Origin: an uncultured Collinsella sp.
GTDB taxonomy: Bacteria > Actinomycetota > Coriobacteriia > Coriobacteriales > Coriobacteriaceae
Length of the DNA stretch: 49,277 nt
NCBI GenBank assembly: GCA_959026535.1
Contig: CAUFMB010000013.1
Span: 1 to 49,277 of the forward strand
Direction of reading: 5' to 3'
This document shows positions 24,841 through 33,228 of this stretch, piece by piece (within the stretch, counting starts at the first letter, position 1; the number at the start of each line of letters is the position of its first letter). Below the pieces are notes generated by a model. That model made no database searches. It was not told the origin of the DNA and was given only the letters and a program-made list of their open reading frames with translations. The translations under genes were made by a program, and so were the position numbers.

Positions 24841-25893
24841 CTAAACGAACCGTACCCCGAATCCGCGTTTGATGAACGGCAGCAGCTCCATTGCCTCGGG
24901 CGTGATATGGCCCGCAACGTTCATACGCTCGTCACCGGGAAGATCGACCCGCGCAATCTCAAGCTCGCCTTCGTAGCGCCCATATCCGCTATTGCTCACA
25001 GCGATCGACCCCGCCTTTCGAAACAGGCCGGCTCCGGCATCCGTCGGCACGGAATCCGGCTTATGCGTCGTACGTGACTCCTGAGACCTAAAGATGAGGA
25101 CACTCGAGTCGGGCCGGTCGTGATGAATCTGCCCGCGCACATAGGCATAACCGGGCTCAAGCTCGCATTGCAGGTCCACGTATCCGGCGGAAACTTGAGC
25201 AAACTGCGCCCAGCCCGCATCGGAAAGATCGGGGTCGCCGACCAACACAATGTCGCAATCGGCGCCATGTGCAAGCTCAAGCATATTGAGGGCAACCTTT
25301 GACGCGCGACCGCGCTGCGTCTCGACCGTCGGCAGTCCCTCGAATACCGGCCCGCGAACGTTGGCATCGCCCGGCACAAAAGCCATGATTTCGAATCCAA
25401 GCGCCGCAAGACGAAGATTCACCCGAGCAATGTCCTCCAGAGCTAAACCGGTATAAGGCTTGGGGTAAAAATTGTGGCAGGCGGCAAAACGAGTCACATC
25501 GGCACCGGCCTCACGCCACGATGCGATTTCATCAGAACTCACCGTCGATGCATTGACCACAATGCGAAATACACCGGACAGCTCCGCGACCCGCCGGGCG
25601 CTAAAGCCATAGTCCAAACGAAGGTATTCCAACCCCAGATCGCGCAGGTCCTCGATGCGCTCAAGCCCGAGCAAATCGCACGTGCGCGGCCCCACATCGG
25701 CAATGAGCGCAATGCCGCGGGCGGAAAGCAGCGACAGCACATGACGGACCTTATCGGTATACGCCGCTCCCCCATCCTCGGGAATATGCAGCGAGGTGAA
25801 CGCATAGCGCGCACCCGCCGCGGCACCGTGTTCAATCGTCCGCTCAATATCCTGCAGAGGGTTGGAAAGATAAATCGAAATACCCGTTTTCAC
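24841..25893 (-). CDS. mupG: 6-phospho-N-acetylmuramidase MupG (DUF871)
   Basis: 350 residues of the DUF871 family: an N-terminal TIM barrel starting GISIYLSN, with LRLDYGF and FYPKPYTGL in the central part, and a C-terminal beta-rich domain from about 235. Characterised members split MurNAc-6P-GlcNAc taken up by a PTS during peptidoglycan salvage. Last of murR-murQ-murP-mupG, which supports this role strongly. The start is GTG 25893 after AAAGGAG. An intrinsic terminator ends directly at that ribosome binding site, so mupG translation and transcription may both depend on read-through. Confidence 0.88.
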   Translation of the reverse strand: MKTGISIYLSNPLQDIERTIEHGAAAGARYAFTSLHIPEDGGAAYTDKVRHVLSLLSARGIALIADVGPRTCDLLGLERIEDLRDLGLEYLRLDYGFSARRVAELSGVFRIVVNASTVSSDEIASWREAGADVTRFAACHNFYPKPYTGLALEDIARVNLRLAALGFEIMAFVPGDANVRGPVFEGLPTVETQRGRASKVALNMLELAHGADCDIVLVGDPDLSDAGWAQFAQVSAGYVDLQCELEPGYAYVRGQIHHDRPDSSVLIFRSQESRTTHKPDSVPTDAGAGLFRKAGSIAVSNSGYGRYEGELEIARVDLPGDERMNVAGHITPEAMELLPFIKRGFGVRFV

Positions 25894-25909
25894 GCTTCAA
25901 CACTCCTTT

Positions 25910-25943
25910 AAAAAAGGCCGGCGGAGCAGTTAGCCCCGCCGGC
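25910..25943 (-). terminator. Terminator-like hairpin abutting the mupG ribosome binding site
   Basis: On the minus strand GCCGGCGG, loop GGCTAACTGCT region, CCGCCGGC, then six T, followed at once by AAAGGAG of mupG. The stem is a perfect 8 bp of G/C. It ends the murRQP transcript in part and may attenuate mupG. Confidence 0.85.
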
Positions 25944-26010
25944 ACAACCATAGCATCAAGAAATCTGCCGCGCGCCGCGAACCCCGAGCAACACGGCTCG
26001 CGATATCAAA

Positions 26011-27441
26011 CTACTCGCCAAAGAACTCGTTGATCTTCTGCTCGTCGACGCCAAAGAACCACGTCAGGACAAAGCCGGCGGCATAGGCAAGCAGCATAGC
26101 GGCAACGTAGCCGAGCTGCTGACCAGGAACGACGATCAGCAGGCCAAACAGACCGGAAACGCCCTGAGAAACCGTGCCGATGTGAAGCAGCGCCGCGAGC
26201 GCGCCGCCAAATCCGGCACCCAGGCAGGCCGTTACAAACGGACGAACGAGCGGCAGCGTAACGGCATACATCAGAGGCTCGCCCACACTCAGAATGCCAA
26301 CGGGAATGGACTCTGCGACGTACTTCTTGAGCTTGGCGTTCTTGGTCTTAAAGTACAGCGCCAGACCGGCACCGACCTGACCGCCGCCAGCCATCATAAG
26401 GATGGGGAGCAGGTAATTGATGCCCTTGGTAGCGCCGTCGGGATCGTTGAGCATAGCGTGGATCGGCGTGAGCGCCTGATGCAGGCCGACGGAAACCAGC
26501 GGCAAGAAGCCTGCCGACAGGATATAGCCGCCCAGGACGCCCAGCTTCTCGAAGATAAAGGTCAAAACGCTAAAGATGGCAGTCGTCAGCCATGCGCCAA
26601 CCGGCTGGATGACGAGCATCAGAGCAAAGGCACCGATGATGAGCACCAGCAGCGGGGACAAGAACGTGTCGAGTGCGTTGGGCATAACCTTGCGAATCTG
26701 ACGCTCCATCCAGGCGAAAAACGCACCAGCGATGAGAGCCGCGATCATGCCGCCCGCTGCAGGATTGTACTGCGCATTGGTGAGCGGCAGCAGAATGGCA
26801 GTGGCAGGATCGGCCGCGCCAGGCGCAAGCAGGGGCATGGCGCTGTTGGCGATGCACATCATGCCGGCGATGCCGCCCAGCGCAGCGGAGCCACCAAACT
26901 CACGTGCCGCGTTATAGCCCACCAAGATGGGCAGATAGGCAAACAGGGCCCAGCCCATGGAACGAATGCCCTGGTACCACCACTCGCCTGCAAGCGCGCC
27001 TGCCGTCGAGACGTTAATGACGTTGCAGATACCGTTGATGAGGCCAGCCGCAATGATGCCGGGAAGCAGGGCGACGAAGACATTGGAAATCTTCTTGAGG
27101 AAGGCCTGAACCGGCTTGGACTCGTACTTTGCCTTCTGCGCGGCCTTGTTTGTGGCCGCAGCGTCAACCACGCTCTCGTCAGCAACGCCTTTCGCAAGGC
27201 CGGTGAGCTTGGAGAACTCCTCGAGCACCTTATTAACCTTGCCCGGACCCAGCACGATCTGCATCGTGTCGTCCTCGACCAGGCCCATCACGCCGTCGAG
27301 TGCCTTAATGCCCTCCGTGTCGACGTTGCCCGCGTCTTTGACGGTCACGCGCAGGCGCGTCATGCACGCCGCGTTTGCCAGCACGTTGTCTTTACCGCCC
27401 AAAAGGTCCAGCAGCTTTTGAGCCAGCTCTTTGTTCGTCAT
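26011..27441 (-). CDS. murP: PTS EIIBC component for N-acetylmuramic acid (MurP-like)
   Basis: 476 residues. An N-terminal IIB domain has its phosphocysteine in ANAACMTRLRV (Cys 26), a linker follows to about 105, and then a IIC membrane domain with about ten helices containing the sugar-binding SVGEPLMYAVTLP. There is no IIA domain, so phosphate must come from a separate glucose-type EIIA, as for E. coli MurP. Genes murR and murQ upstream and mupG downstream indicate that the imported sugar is MurNAc or MurNAc-GlcNAc. The start follows AAGGAGGAGTT. Confidence 0.88.
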   Translation of the reverse strand: MTNKELAQKLLDLLGGKDNVLANAACMTRLRVTVKDAGNVDTEGIKALDGVMGLVEDDTMQIVLGPGKVNKVLEEFSKLTGLAKGVADESVVDAAATNKAAQKAKYESKPVQAFLKKISNVFVALLPGIIAAGLINGICNVINVSTAGALAGEWWYQGIRSMGWALFAYLPILVGYNAAREFGGSAALGGIAGMMCIANSAMPLLAPGAADPATAILLPLTNAQYNPAAGGMIAALIAGAFFAWMERQIRKVMPNALDTFLSPLLVLIIGAFALMLVIQPVGAWLTTAIFSVLTFIFEKLGVLGGYILSAGFLPLVSVGLHQALTPIHAMLNDPDGATKGINYLLPILMMAGGGQVGAGLALYFKTKNAKLKKYVAESIPVGILSVGEPLMYAVTLPLVRPFVTACLGAGFGGALAALLHIGTVSQGVSGLFGLLIVVPGQQLGYVAAMLLAYAAGFVLTWFFGVDEQKINEFFGE

Positions 27442-27498
27442 AACTCCTCCTTGTATTGGGTGTCTCGTCTGGATGTCATATCAGCTCACGCCGCACAC

Positions 27499-28431
27499 CT
27501 ATTGGGCATCGGCATCGCTCTTCTCATGGCCACTCACCGCAGCACGGACATGACCTCGCGCCCGCTCAAGAGCTACCGCAGCCTGCTCGGCATCGCAGTC
27601 CAGCAGTACCGAGACAATAGCGGTTTTTACGTGGCCGCCGGCATCTGCAAGCGCCTGAACAGCGCGCTCGCGCGTGCAGCCGGTCGCCTCCATCACGATG
27701 TTCTGGCCGCGCACCACCAGTTTCTCGTTCGTCTGCTGCACATCGACCATCAGGTTTTGGTATACCTTGCCAATCTTGACCATGGCACCGGTCGAAATCA
27801 TGTTGAGAATGAGCTTTTGAACCGTTCCCGCCTTGAGCCTCGTTGAGCCGGTCAGTACCTCGGGACCGGGCAAGGGCTCAATGGCAAGATCTGCGCTCTC
27901 CCCGATCTTCGACCCTTGGTTGCAGGCAATTGCAATGGTCTTGCACCCAGTTGCCTTGGCGTACGCAAGGCCGCCCACCACATAAGGAGTACGGCCGCTT
28001 GCCGCCAGGCCAACGACAAGATCCTTGTCCGAGAGTCCACGCTCCCGCAGGTCGCTCGCGCCAAGCTCCTCGCTGTCTTCGGCACCTTCGACAGCCTTGA
28101 TAAACGCCGTCTCGCCTCCGGCAATGAGCCCGACAATCAGATCGGGTGACACGCCAAACGTGGGCGGACACTCCGAAGCGTCGAGTACGCCCAGACGACC
28201 GCTGGTGCCTGCGCCCATGTAAAAGACGCGCCCGCCGCGCTCGAGTGCCTCAGCAGCCCAGTCGATTGCTGTGGCAACCTGGGGCAACACTTTCGTGACC
28301 GACTGGACGGCACGAAGATCCTCATCGTTCATCATCGTGACGATTTGCAGCGATGTCATCGTATCGAGGTCCATTGACCTTTGATTACGCTGTTCGGTCG
28401 TGAATTTTGTTAAATCGAGCATTTCATTCAC
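27499..28431 (-). CDS. murQ: N-acetylmuramic acid 6-phosphate etherase
   Basis: 310 residues from GTG 28431, or 307 from ATG 28422, which has GAGGTG at a better spacing. MurQ cleaves the lactyl ether of MurNAc-6P to GlcNAc-6P and D-lactate. Hallmarks are TTEQRNQRSMDLD at the N-terminus, the SIS-domain sugar loop YMGAGTSGRLGVLDASECPP (split motif), VVGLAASGRTPYV and GSTRLKAGTVQK. The start lies 1-2 bases after the murR stop (TGAGGTG), so translation is coupled. Confidence 0.94.
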   Translation of the reverse strand: MNEMLDLTKFTTEQRNQRSMDLDTMTSLQIVTMMNDEDLRAVQSVTKVLPQVATAIDWAAEALERGGRVFYMGAGTSGRLGVLDASECPPTFGVSPDLIVGLIAGGETAFIKAVEGAEDSEELGASDLRERGLSDKDLVVGLAASGRTPYVVGGLAYAKATGCKTIAIACNQGSKIGESADLAIEPLPGPEVLTGSTRLKAGTVQKLILNMISTGAMVKIGKVYQNLMVDVQQTNEKLVVRGQNIVMEATGCTRERAVQALADAGGHVKTAIVSVLLDCDAEQAAVALERARGHVRAAVSGHEKSDADAQ

Positions 28432-28432
28432 C

Positions 28433-29284
28433 TCATCTTTCCTGTTTCTCGATGTAGTTTTGCTTTATGACATGCGTCGCCCGTTCGTAGTCGCTGGCAA
28501 CGTAAGCAGCGTACAGGGCATCGACAACCATAAGCTGGGCCATACGCGAAGCCATGGCACCGCTGCGGACCAAGGGTTCACTCGCAGCAACGCCGAGCAC
28601 GGCATCGGCCATGGTGGCAAGCTTGGATGATCCATCTACTTTGGTAACGGCCACAACGGGACAGTTGTGGCGTTGAGCCTCGGCGGTGCAGTCCAGCACT
28701 TCTTGCGTCAAGCCCGAGTAACTAAAGGCGATTGCCATATCGCCCTCATGCATGTTCTTGGCACATAAGAGCTGATCATGCCAGTCGTCGTACAAATGGC
28801 ACTCTTTGTCGACACGCATGAGCTTTTGCGCCAGGTCGTGCGCGACCAAACGAGAGGCACCAATACCGAACAGATTGACCGCGCGCGCCCGCTTAAGACG
28901 GGCCGCGCATCGCTCCAAGACGGTGTAATCGAGCGTTCGCGCCGTCGCCTCGATCGTACGCACGTTGCTTTTCATCACCTTCCCCACGATACGTTCGACG
29001 CTGTCATCCATGGAGATGTCCTCGAGGGCTACGTCTTTCTTGTCACCTAAGAGCGCCAGCTCGGCAATCAGTTCGCGCTGGAACTCCTTGTAGCCCGCAA
29101 AACCCAAACGCTTGCAAAAGCGCAAAATGCTCGAGGGCGAGGAGAACGTGACATCGGCAAGACCGCGGACGGACAGCCCGACCACCTCGTGCGGATGAGC
29201 GCTTACATATGCGATGACATTGCGTTCCGCCGGGCTCGCGCTGAGCTCACGCTCGCGAAGCCGCAAAAGCAATCCGTTTGCCAT
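28433..29284 (-). CDS. murR: RpiR-family regulator MurR
   Basis: 283 residues. The N-terminal RpiR helix-turn-helix (about 18-75) contains TFSSPSSILRFCKRLGFAGYKEF (split motif), and the C-terminal SIS domain (about 125-260) binds a sugar phosphate (LFGIGASRLVAHDL, FSYSGLTQEVLD). MurR senses MurNAc-6P and controls this operon. ATG 29284 lies 8 bases after GGAGG; a GTG three codons earlier is less likely. It is first in the operon, so autoregulation is expected. A 17-bp palindrome at 29352-29368 is a candidate operator. Confidence 0.88.
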   Translation of the reverse strand: MANGLLLRLRERELSASPAERNVIAYVSAHPHEVVGLSVRGLADVTFSSPSSILRFCKRLGFAGYKEFQRELIAELALLGDKKDVALEDISMDDSVERIVGKVMKSNVRTIEATARTLDYTVLERCAARLKRARAVNLFGIGASRLVAHDLAQKLMRVDKECHLYDDWHDQLLCAKNMHEGDMAIAFSYSGLTQEVLDCTAEAQRHNCPVVAVTKVDGSSKLATMADAVLGVAASEPLVRSGAMASRMAQLMVVDALYAAYVASDYERATHVIKQNYIEKQER

Positions 29285-29351
29285 CTCAAACACCTCCGTT
29301 GAGAAGAATTAAAGACCAACGAACGATTCGTACCGGATACAAACAGCTTTT

Positions 29352-29368
29352 GCGGTACATTGTGCCGC
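29352..29368. promoter_or_regulatory. Candidate operator upstream of murR
   Basis: GCGGTACATTGTGCCGC is an inverted repeat with a single odd base at the centre and one T/G-type mismatch pair. It lies 68 bases before the murR start. It is placed as an operator of the murR operon should be, but no second copy supports it. Confidence 0.4.
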
Positions 29369-29383
29369 ATCGTGGCGCACAAA

Positions 29384-29407
29384 GGGCGAGCGTTCTACCG
29401 CTCGCCC
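29384..29407 (-). terminator. Terminator of the VanZ-like gene
   Basis: A perfect 9-bp stem, GGGCGAGCG with CGCTCGCCC and loop TTCTAC. On the minus strand it is followed by TTTG. It lies about 80 bases after the VanZ-like stop and before the murR promoter region. Confidence 0.75.
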
Positions 29408-29488
29408 CTCAAATCCGACCGCTCGGAAATACGCGCGACACAAAATAATTCAACAAGGTCGCATTATCAGAAACGGGTTTGTTACCGG

Positions 29489-30070
29489 CTAGAGCCTCGC
29501 ATGGGCGCCGATCGGCCGAGTCGCATGGCGCACCAACGCCGCTGCCAGCAATACCAACAGCATGGCGGTGACATAGCCCGCAGCATCGAATCCTAAATCG
29601 ATAACGTCGAAATGCCTGCCGGGAACAAAGATCTTATGTACCTGATCGCCAACGGAGCAGGCGGCGCAAAAGAGCAATACGGGCACGCAACGGGAGCATA
29701 CGCTCCACGGACGCCTGGAAAAGCAAACCACGACCACCGAGGCGAACAATCCGACGAAGAAAAACTCTACGGTATGGGCAACGCGACGGACGTTCGCGCC
29801 CACCCACATGCGAATGGAAGCAAGTCGGCCAGACCGGACATTCGAGGCAGCCGAATCGGTGCCCCCGGTCATTCCGTTCTCCGTCTGGGCTTCACCCGTG
29901 GCATCGACAGCCTGAACGCCCGTAGCCTGGCCCTCCACCACACGCGCGGTGGACTCGCTCAGCAACGACGTCTCCATCGCATTTTGCTCCGTCAGCACCC
30001 AGATGCCCGCCAGCGTTGCAGCGAACAGAACGACCGCGGTCCATCCGATTATTTGTTTTACGCGCGCCAA
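29489..30070 (-). CDS. VanZ-like membrane protein
   Basis: About 193 residues. An N-terminal membrane helix is followed by a polar, Ala/Thr/Gly-rich segment (about 35-85) that should lie outside, then three more helices. The VanZ signature is present: a helix with CSVGDQVHKIFVPGRHFDVIDLGFDAAG (read in segments), containing the conserved D, P-x-R and D residues. VanZ proteins are linked to glycopeptide tolerance, but most chromosomal members have no known role. The TTG start at 30070 has GGAGG 7 bases upstream; the frame is open to 30112 without a better site. Confidence 0.78.
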   Translation of the reverse strand: MARVKQIIGWTAVVLFAATLAGIWVLTEQNAMETSLLSESTARVVEGQATGVQAVDATGEAQTENGMTGGTDSAASNVRSGRLASIRMWVGANVRRVAHTVEFFFVGLFASVVVVCFSRRPWSVCSRCVPVLLFCAACSVGDQVHKIFVPGRHFDVIDLGFDAAGYVTAMLLVLLAAALVRHATRPIGAHARL

Positions 30071-30174
30071 GGGCCAACCTCCTTTTTTGAATATCAGCGA
30101 GTGTAGCCCCAAATGGCATCGTCACCGTATCAAAATTTGAATCGCAACAGGAAGCGACAAAGCGACGCAAACCC

Positions 30175-30780
30175 CTACCCCGCCTCGCGCATCCAGCGAT
30201 CGAACGTCCCCACGCACACGCCCAGGCACTTTGCTGCCTGGCTGCGGGTAATATCGCCCGCCTCATAGCTATCGCGCACCAGCTCAAACTGAGGAGGACA
30301 CGGCTTGCGAGGTCGACCGAAACGGACCCCTCGCGCCCGCGCCGCTGCAATTCCCTCCGCTTGGCGCCAATGGATATTCTCGCGCTCCACCTGCGCCACG
30401 TAGCTCAGCAGTTGCAGCACAATATCGGCAATCAGGACGTTGGTCACATCCGGCGCGCCGCTGGCCCTAGCGCGCGTGTCAAGCAATGGCATGTCCAACA
30501 CCACAATGGCAACCCCGAGCTCCTTGGTAATGCGTCGCCATTCCTCAAGAATCTCGGAGTAATTACGGCCAAGTCGGTCGATAGAAAGCACCACCAGCAC
30601 GTCCCCGTCTCCCAGGACGTGCAGCAGCTCGCGATAACGCGGTCGATCGAAGTCCTTGCCGCTCGCATGGTCGGCATAAATATTCGCCGAGCCCACGCCA
30701 TAGGCGCCCAGCGCATCCAGCTGCCGATTAAGGTTCTGATCGCGCGAACTCACGCGCGCATAACCGTACACCGTCGCCAT
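30175..30780 (-). CDS. Serine site-specific recombinase (resolvase/invertase)
   Basis: 201 residues. The catalytic domain has YARVSSRDQNLNRQ with the nucleophilic serine, ASGKDFDRPRY and LSIDRLGRN with active-site arginines. A long helix (about 100-140) and a C-terminal helix-turn-helix (ITRSQAAKCLGVCVGTFDRW) complete a small resolvase/invertase. All catalytic residues appear intact. No transposase or conjugation genes adjoin it. The start has a purine-rich GGGGATGAG just before ATG 30780. Its target sites are unknown; a palindrome lies at 30801-30838 directly in its leader. Confidence 0.9.
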   Translation of the reverse strand: MATVYGYARVSSRDQNLNRQLDALGAYGVGSANIYADHASGKDFDRPRYRELLHVLGDGDVLVVLSIDRLGRNYSEILEEWRRITKELGVAIVVLDMPLLDTRARASGAPDVTNVLIADIVLQLLSYVAQVERENIHWRQAEGIAAARARGVRFGRPRKPCPPQFELVRDSYEAGDITRSQAAKCLGVCVGTFDRWMREAG

Positions 30781-30800
30781 CTCATCCCCGCTTTCTTGTA

Positions 30801-30838
30801 AACCTGCCAAAAAGGGACAGGTTTATTTTGGTAGGTTT
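30801..30838. repeat. 38-nt palindrome in the recombinase leader
   Basis: AACCTGCCAAAA at the left is inverted as TTTTGGTAGGTT with one mismatch, around a GGGACAGG core. A decayed copy with the same order of motifs occurs at 44239-44277. It could be an operator or a recombination site for the adjacent recombinase. Confidence 0.7.
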
Positions 30839-30900
30839 TACCTCTCAAATAGCAGGTAAGCGGACGGCCGAGCAGACGGCAAGGTAGCCACGATTCAAAT

Positions 30901-30932
30901 GCGGAGGGCGGTCCCGAAAGGCCGCCCTCCGC
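30901..30932 (-). terminator. Hairpin downstream of rnr
   Basis: A perfect 11-bp stem, GCGGAGGGCGG with CCGCCCTCCGC and a 10-base loop. On the minus strand it is followed by ATTTG, a weak T tract. It lies 26 bases after the rnr stop. Confidence 0.75.
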
Positions 30933-30957
30933 TCCCCCACCATCAGTCGGGATTTGG

Positions 30958-33093
30958 CTAATGGATAAGCTTAAAGTCCAAGTGCCCACGCGTGGTATTG
31001 ACGCGCGAGACCTCGATAATCACGCGCTGCCCCAGCTCGTAACGGGTGCCCGTGTCGGCACCCGTGAGCGTTAGCGCGTCCTCGTCGAACTCGAACCACT
31101 CGTTGCCCAGACTCTTGATCGAAACCAAGCCTTCGACCTGCGTTAGGTCCAAGCGCACAAAGAGGCCCATGCTGCTAACCCACGAGACGGTTCCGGCATA
31201 GCGCTCGCCCAGACGGTCCTCATAGTACTGGGCAATCTTGATCTTTTGCGTCGCATGGCTGGCGGCATCTGCCGCGCGCTCGGCATCGCTGCATGCGCGG
31301 CAGATCTGCGGCAGAATGCGCGGCAGCGACTCGCGCCCCTTGCCGATCAGCCGCGGCGTACGGACCAAGGCGTCCTTGCCGCCGAGCTGCTCATAGGCCA
31401 ACTGCAGTTTGAGCACGCGGTGCACCACCAGATCGGGGTAGCGACGGATGGGACTCGTAAAGTGACAGTAGCACGGCGCGGCGAGCGCAAAGTGGCCCTC
31501 GTTGCGCGGCTTGTACAGCGCGCGCTGCATGCTGCGCAGAAGCAGCGTGTTAACGAGCGGTGCGTTGGCCGCACCGGCGGCAGCATCAACTGCAGCCTGC
31601 AGCTCATCGGGACTCCCCAGGGCAATACCGGCAGCACGACGATCGTCGATGATGCCTAGCTGCGCCAGCGCAACGGCGGCACCGTGCAGGCTATCGGGGC
31701 TCGGATCCTCATGCACGCGATAGCAGGCCTCGATATCACGGTCTGCCAGCCACTCTGCAACGCACTCGTTGGCGAGCAGCATGGCTTCCTCGATAAGCGA
31801 CGTGGCACACGAACGCTCACGCGCCACAATCTGCACGGGCACTCCGTCCCCATCCAATAGAGCGCGAATCTCGGCCGTGTCAAAATCGACTGAGCCGCGG
31901 GCGCGACGAATACGACGGCGAAGTTCGGCGAGTTCGTTGGCGGCGACAAGGAAATCGCCGAGGTCGACGTTGTAGCCGCGGGCGGCCTCCTCGCACGCAA
32001 GACCGCGCTCAAGCGCTTCCTCGCGCGAGGTCTCGGCAGCCGCAACATCCTCGGCCGCACCCTCCAGCACCGAATACTCAACCGCGCCGGCACGCACCAG
32101 CAGTGCCTCGGCGCCGTCATAGTCCATACGCACACGCGAGCGAATCACGCTGGGGTACGGATCGTAATGTCGCACGCGACCCTGCGCATCGAGCTCGATA
32201 TCGACGGTAAACGCAAGACGGTCCTCATCAGGGCGAAGCGAGCACAGGTCATTGGACAGGCGTTCGGGCAGCATGGGAAGCACGCGATCGGCCAGATACA
32301 CCGATGTCGTACGATGGCGAGCCTCAAGATCGATATGCCCGTCCCAAGCCACATAGTGTGAAACGTCGGCGATATGCACACCCAGCTTATAGCCACCCTC
32401 GGGCGTGCGCTCCAACGAAATGGCATCGTCAAAGTCGCGCGCGTCGACCGGGTCGATCGTGATGACAAAGCGGTCGCGCAGATCGCGGCGGAGCGGGTCC
32501 TTAAGCGCCGCGGACACATCGAGCGAAAGCCCCTCGGCCTCGTCCAGCGCGGCCTCGGGATAGCTATCGGTATAGCCGTAACGCGCCATCACATATTGAA
32601 CGCCCAAATCGGGCGCGTCATCTCCGCCAATGCGGCGTTCGATCGTCACAGTGCCCGATTCCAGGCGCGTCGGGTAGGTCAAAATGCGCGCGACAACGGC
32701 ATCACCCGGGTGGACACCCAGACGATCCGCCGAGGTATCCTCGGGCAAAATGAAGAAGTCGGCCTTCAAGCGCGAATCGAGCGGCTCGATCACACCGAGC
32801 GGACCGGCGGTCTGGTACGTACCCACCACGCTTATGGCTGCGCGCTCAACTACGCCCTCGATCACGGCGCGACGCTCGCCATGCGGGCTATTCTTAATGC
32901 TCACGGCAACGGTATCGCCATCCATGATCTCGCGCTTACCGCGACCCATGACCTTGTAGTCGCCATTCTCGGTTATGACATAGGCACTGTGCTCATGGAG
33001 CTGCACGCGCCCGGTCAGGCTCGGACGGCGTTCGCTGCGCACCGGCCCGCGCTTATTGCGAGCTCCACGCTTATGCTTGTTATTGCGCCCCAT
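30958..33093 (-). CDS. rnr: Ribonuclease R
   Basis: 711 residues. A 3'-5' exoribonuclease of the RNB family. N-terminal cold-shock/OB domains (about 25-170) are followed by the RNB catalytic core with DPVDARDFDDAISLE, whose aspartates bind the catalytic metal, and GVHIADVSHYV. A C-terminal S1 domain starts at about 630 (YAGTVSWVSSMGLFVRLD). The basic N-terminal NKHKRGARNKRG and the lack of a helix-turn-helix are normal for shorter members. AGGAGGCGCC precedes the ATG. RNase R degrades structured RNA and assists trans-translation, fitting smpB in the same window. Confidence 0.95.
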   Translation of the reverse strand: MGRNNKHKRGARNKRGPVRSERRPSLTGRVQLHEHSAYVITENGDYKVMGRGKREIMDGDTVAVSIKNSPHGERRAVIEGVVERAAISVVGTYQTAGPLGVIEPLDSRLKADFFILPEDTSADRLGVHPGDAVVARILTYPTRLESGTVTIERRIGGDDAPDLGVQYVMARYGYTDSYPEAALDEAEGLSLDVSAALKDPLRRDLRDRFVITIDPVDARDFDDAISLERTPEGGYKLGVHIADVSHYVAWDGHIDLEARHRTTSVYLADRVLPMLPERLSNDLCSLRPDEDRLAFTVDIELDAQGRVRHYDPYPSVIRSRVRMDYDGAEALLVRAGAVEYSVLEGAAEDVAAAETSREEALERGLACEEAARGYNVDLGDFLVAANELAELRRRIRRARGSVDFDTAEIRALLDGDGVPVQIVARERSCATSLIEEAMLLANECVAEWLADRDIEACYRVHEDPSPDSLHGAAVALAQLGIIDDRRAAGIALGSPDELQAAVDAAAGAANAPLVNTLLLRSMQRALYKPRNEGHFALAAPCYCHFTSPIRRYPDLVVHRVLKLQLAYEQLGGKDALVRTPRLIGKGRESLPRILPQICRACSDAERAADAASHATQKIKIAQYYEDRLGERYAGTVSWVSSMGLFVRLDLTQVEGLVSIKSLGNEWFEFDEDALTLTGADTGTRYELGQRVIIEVSRVNTTRGHLDFKLIH

Positions 33094-33170
33094 GGCGCCT
33101 CCTAACTATCGATTGCGAACTCCAAAGAGTCTACCCAAATGATTCGCTTTCCTGCCGTCCCCTAGGGATC

Positions 33171-33204
33171 AAAAAACGGGCCGCCCCATAAGAGACGACC
33201 CGTT
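33171..33204 (-). terminator. Terminator of ftsEX
   Basis: On the minus strand AACGGGTCGTC pairs with GGGCGGCCCGTT using G-U pairs, followed by six T. It lies about 25 bases after ftsX. Confidence 0.85.
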
Positions 33205-33228
33205 GGAAGGGATGAATTCCAGGCATGC

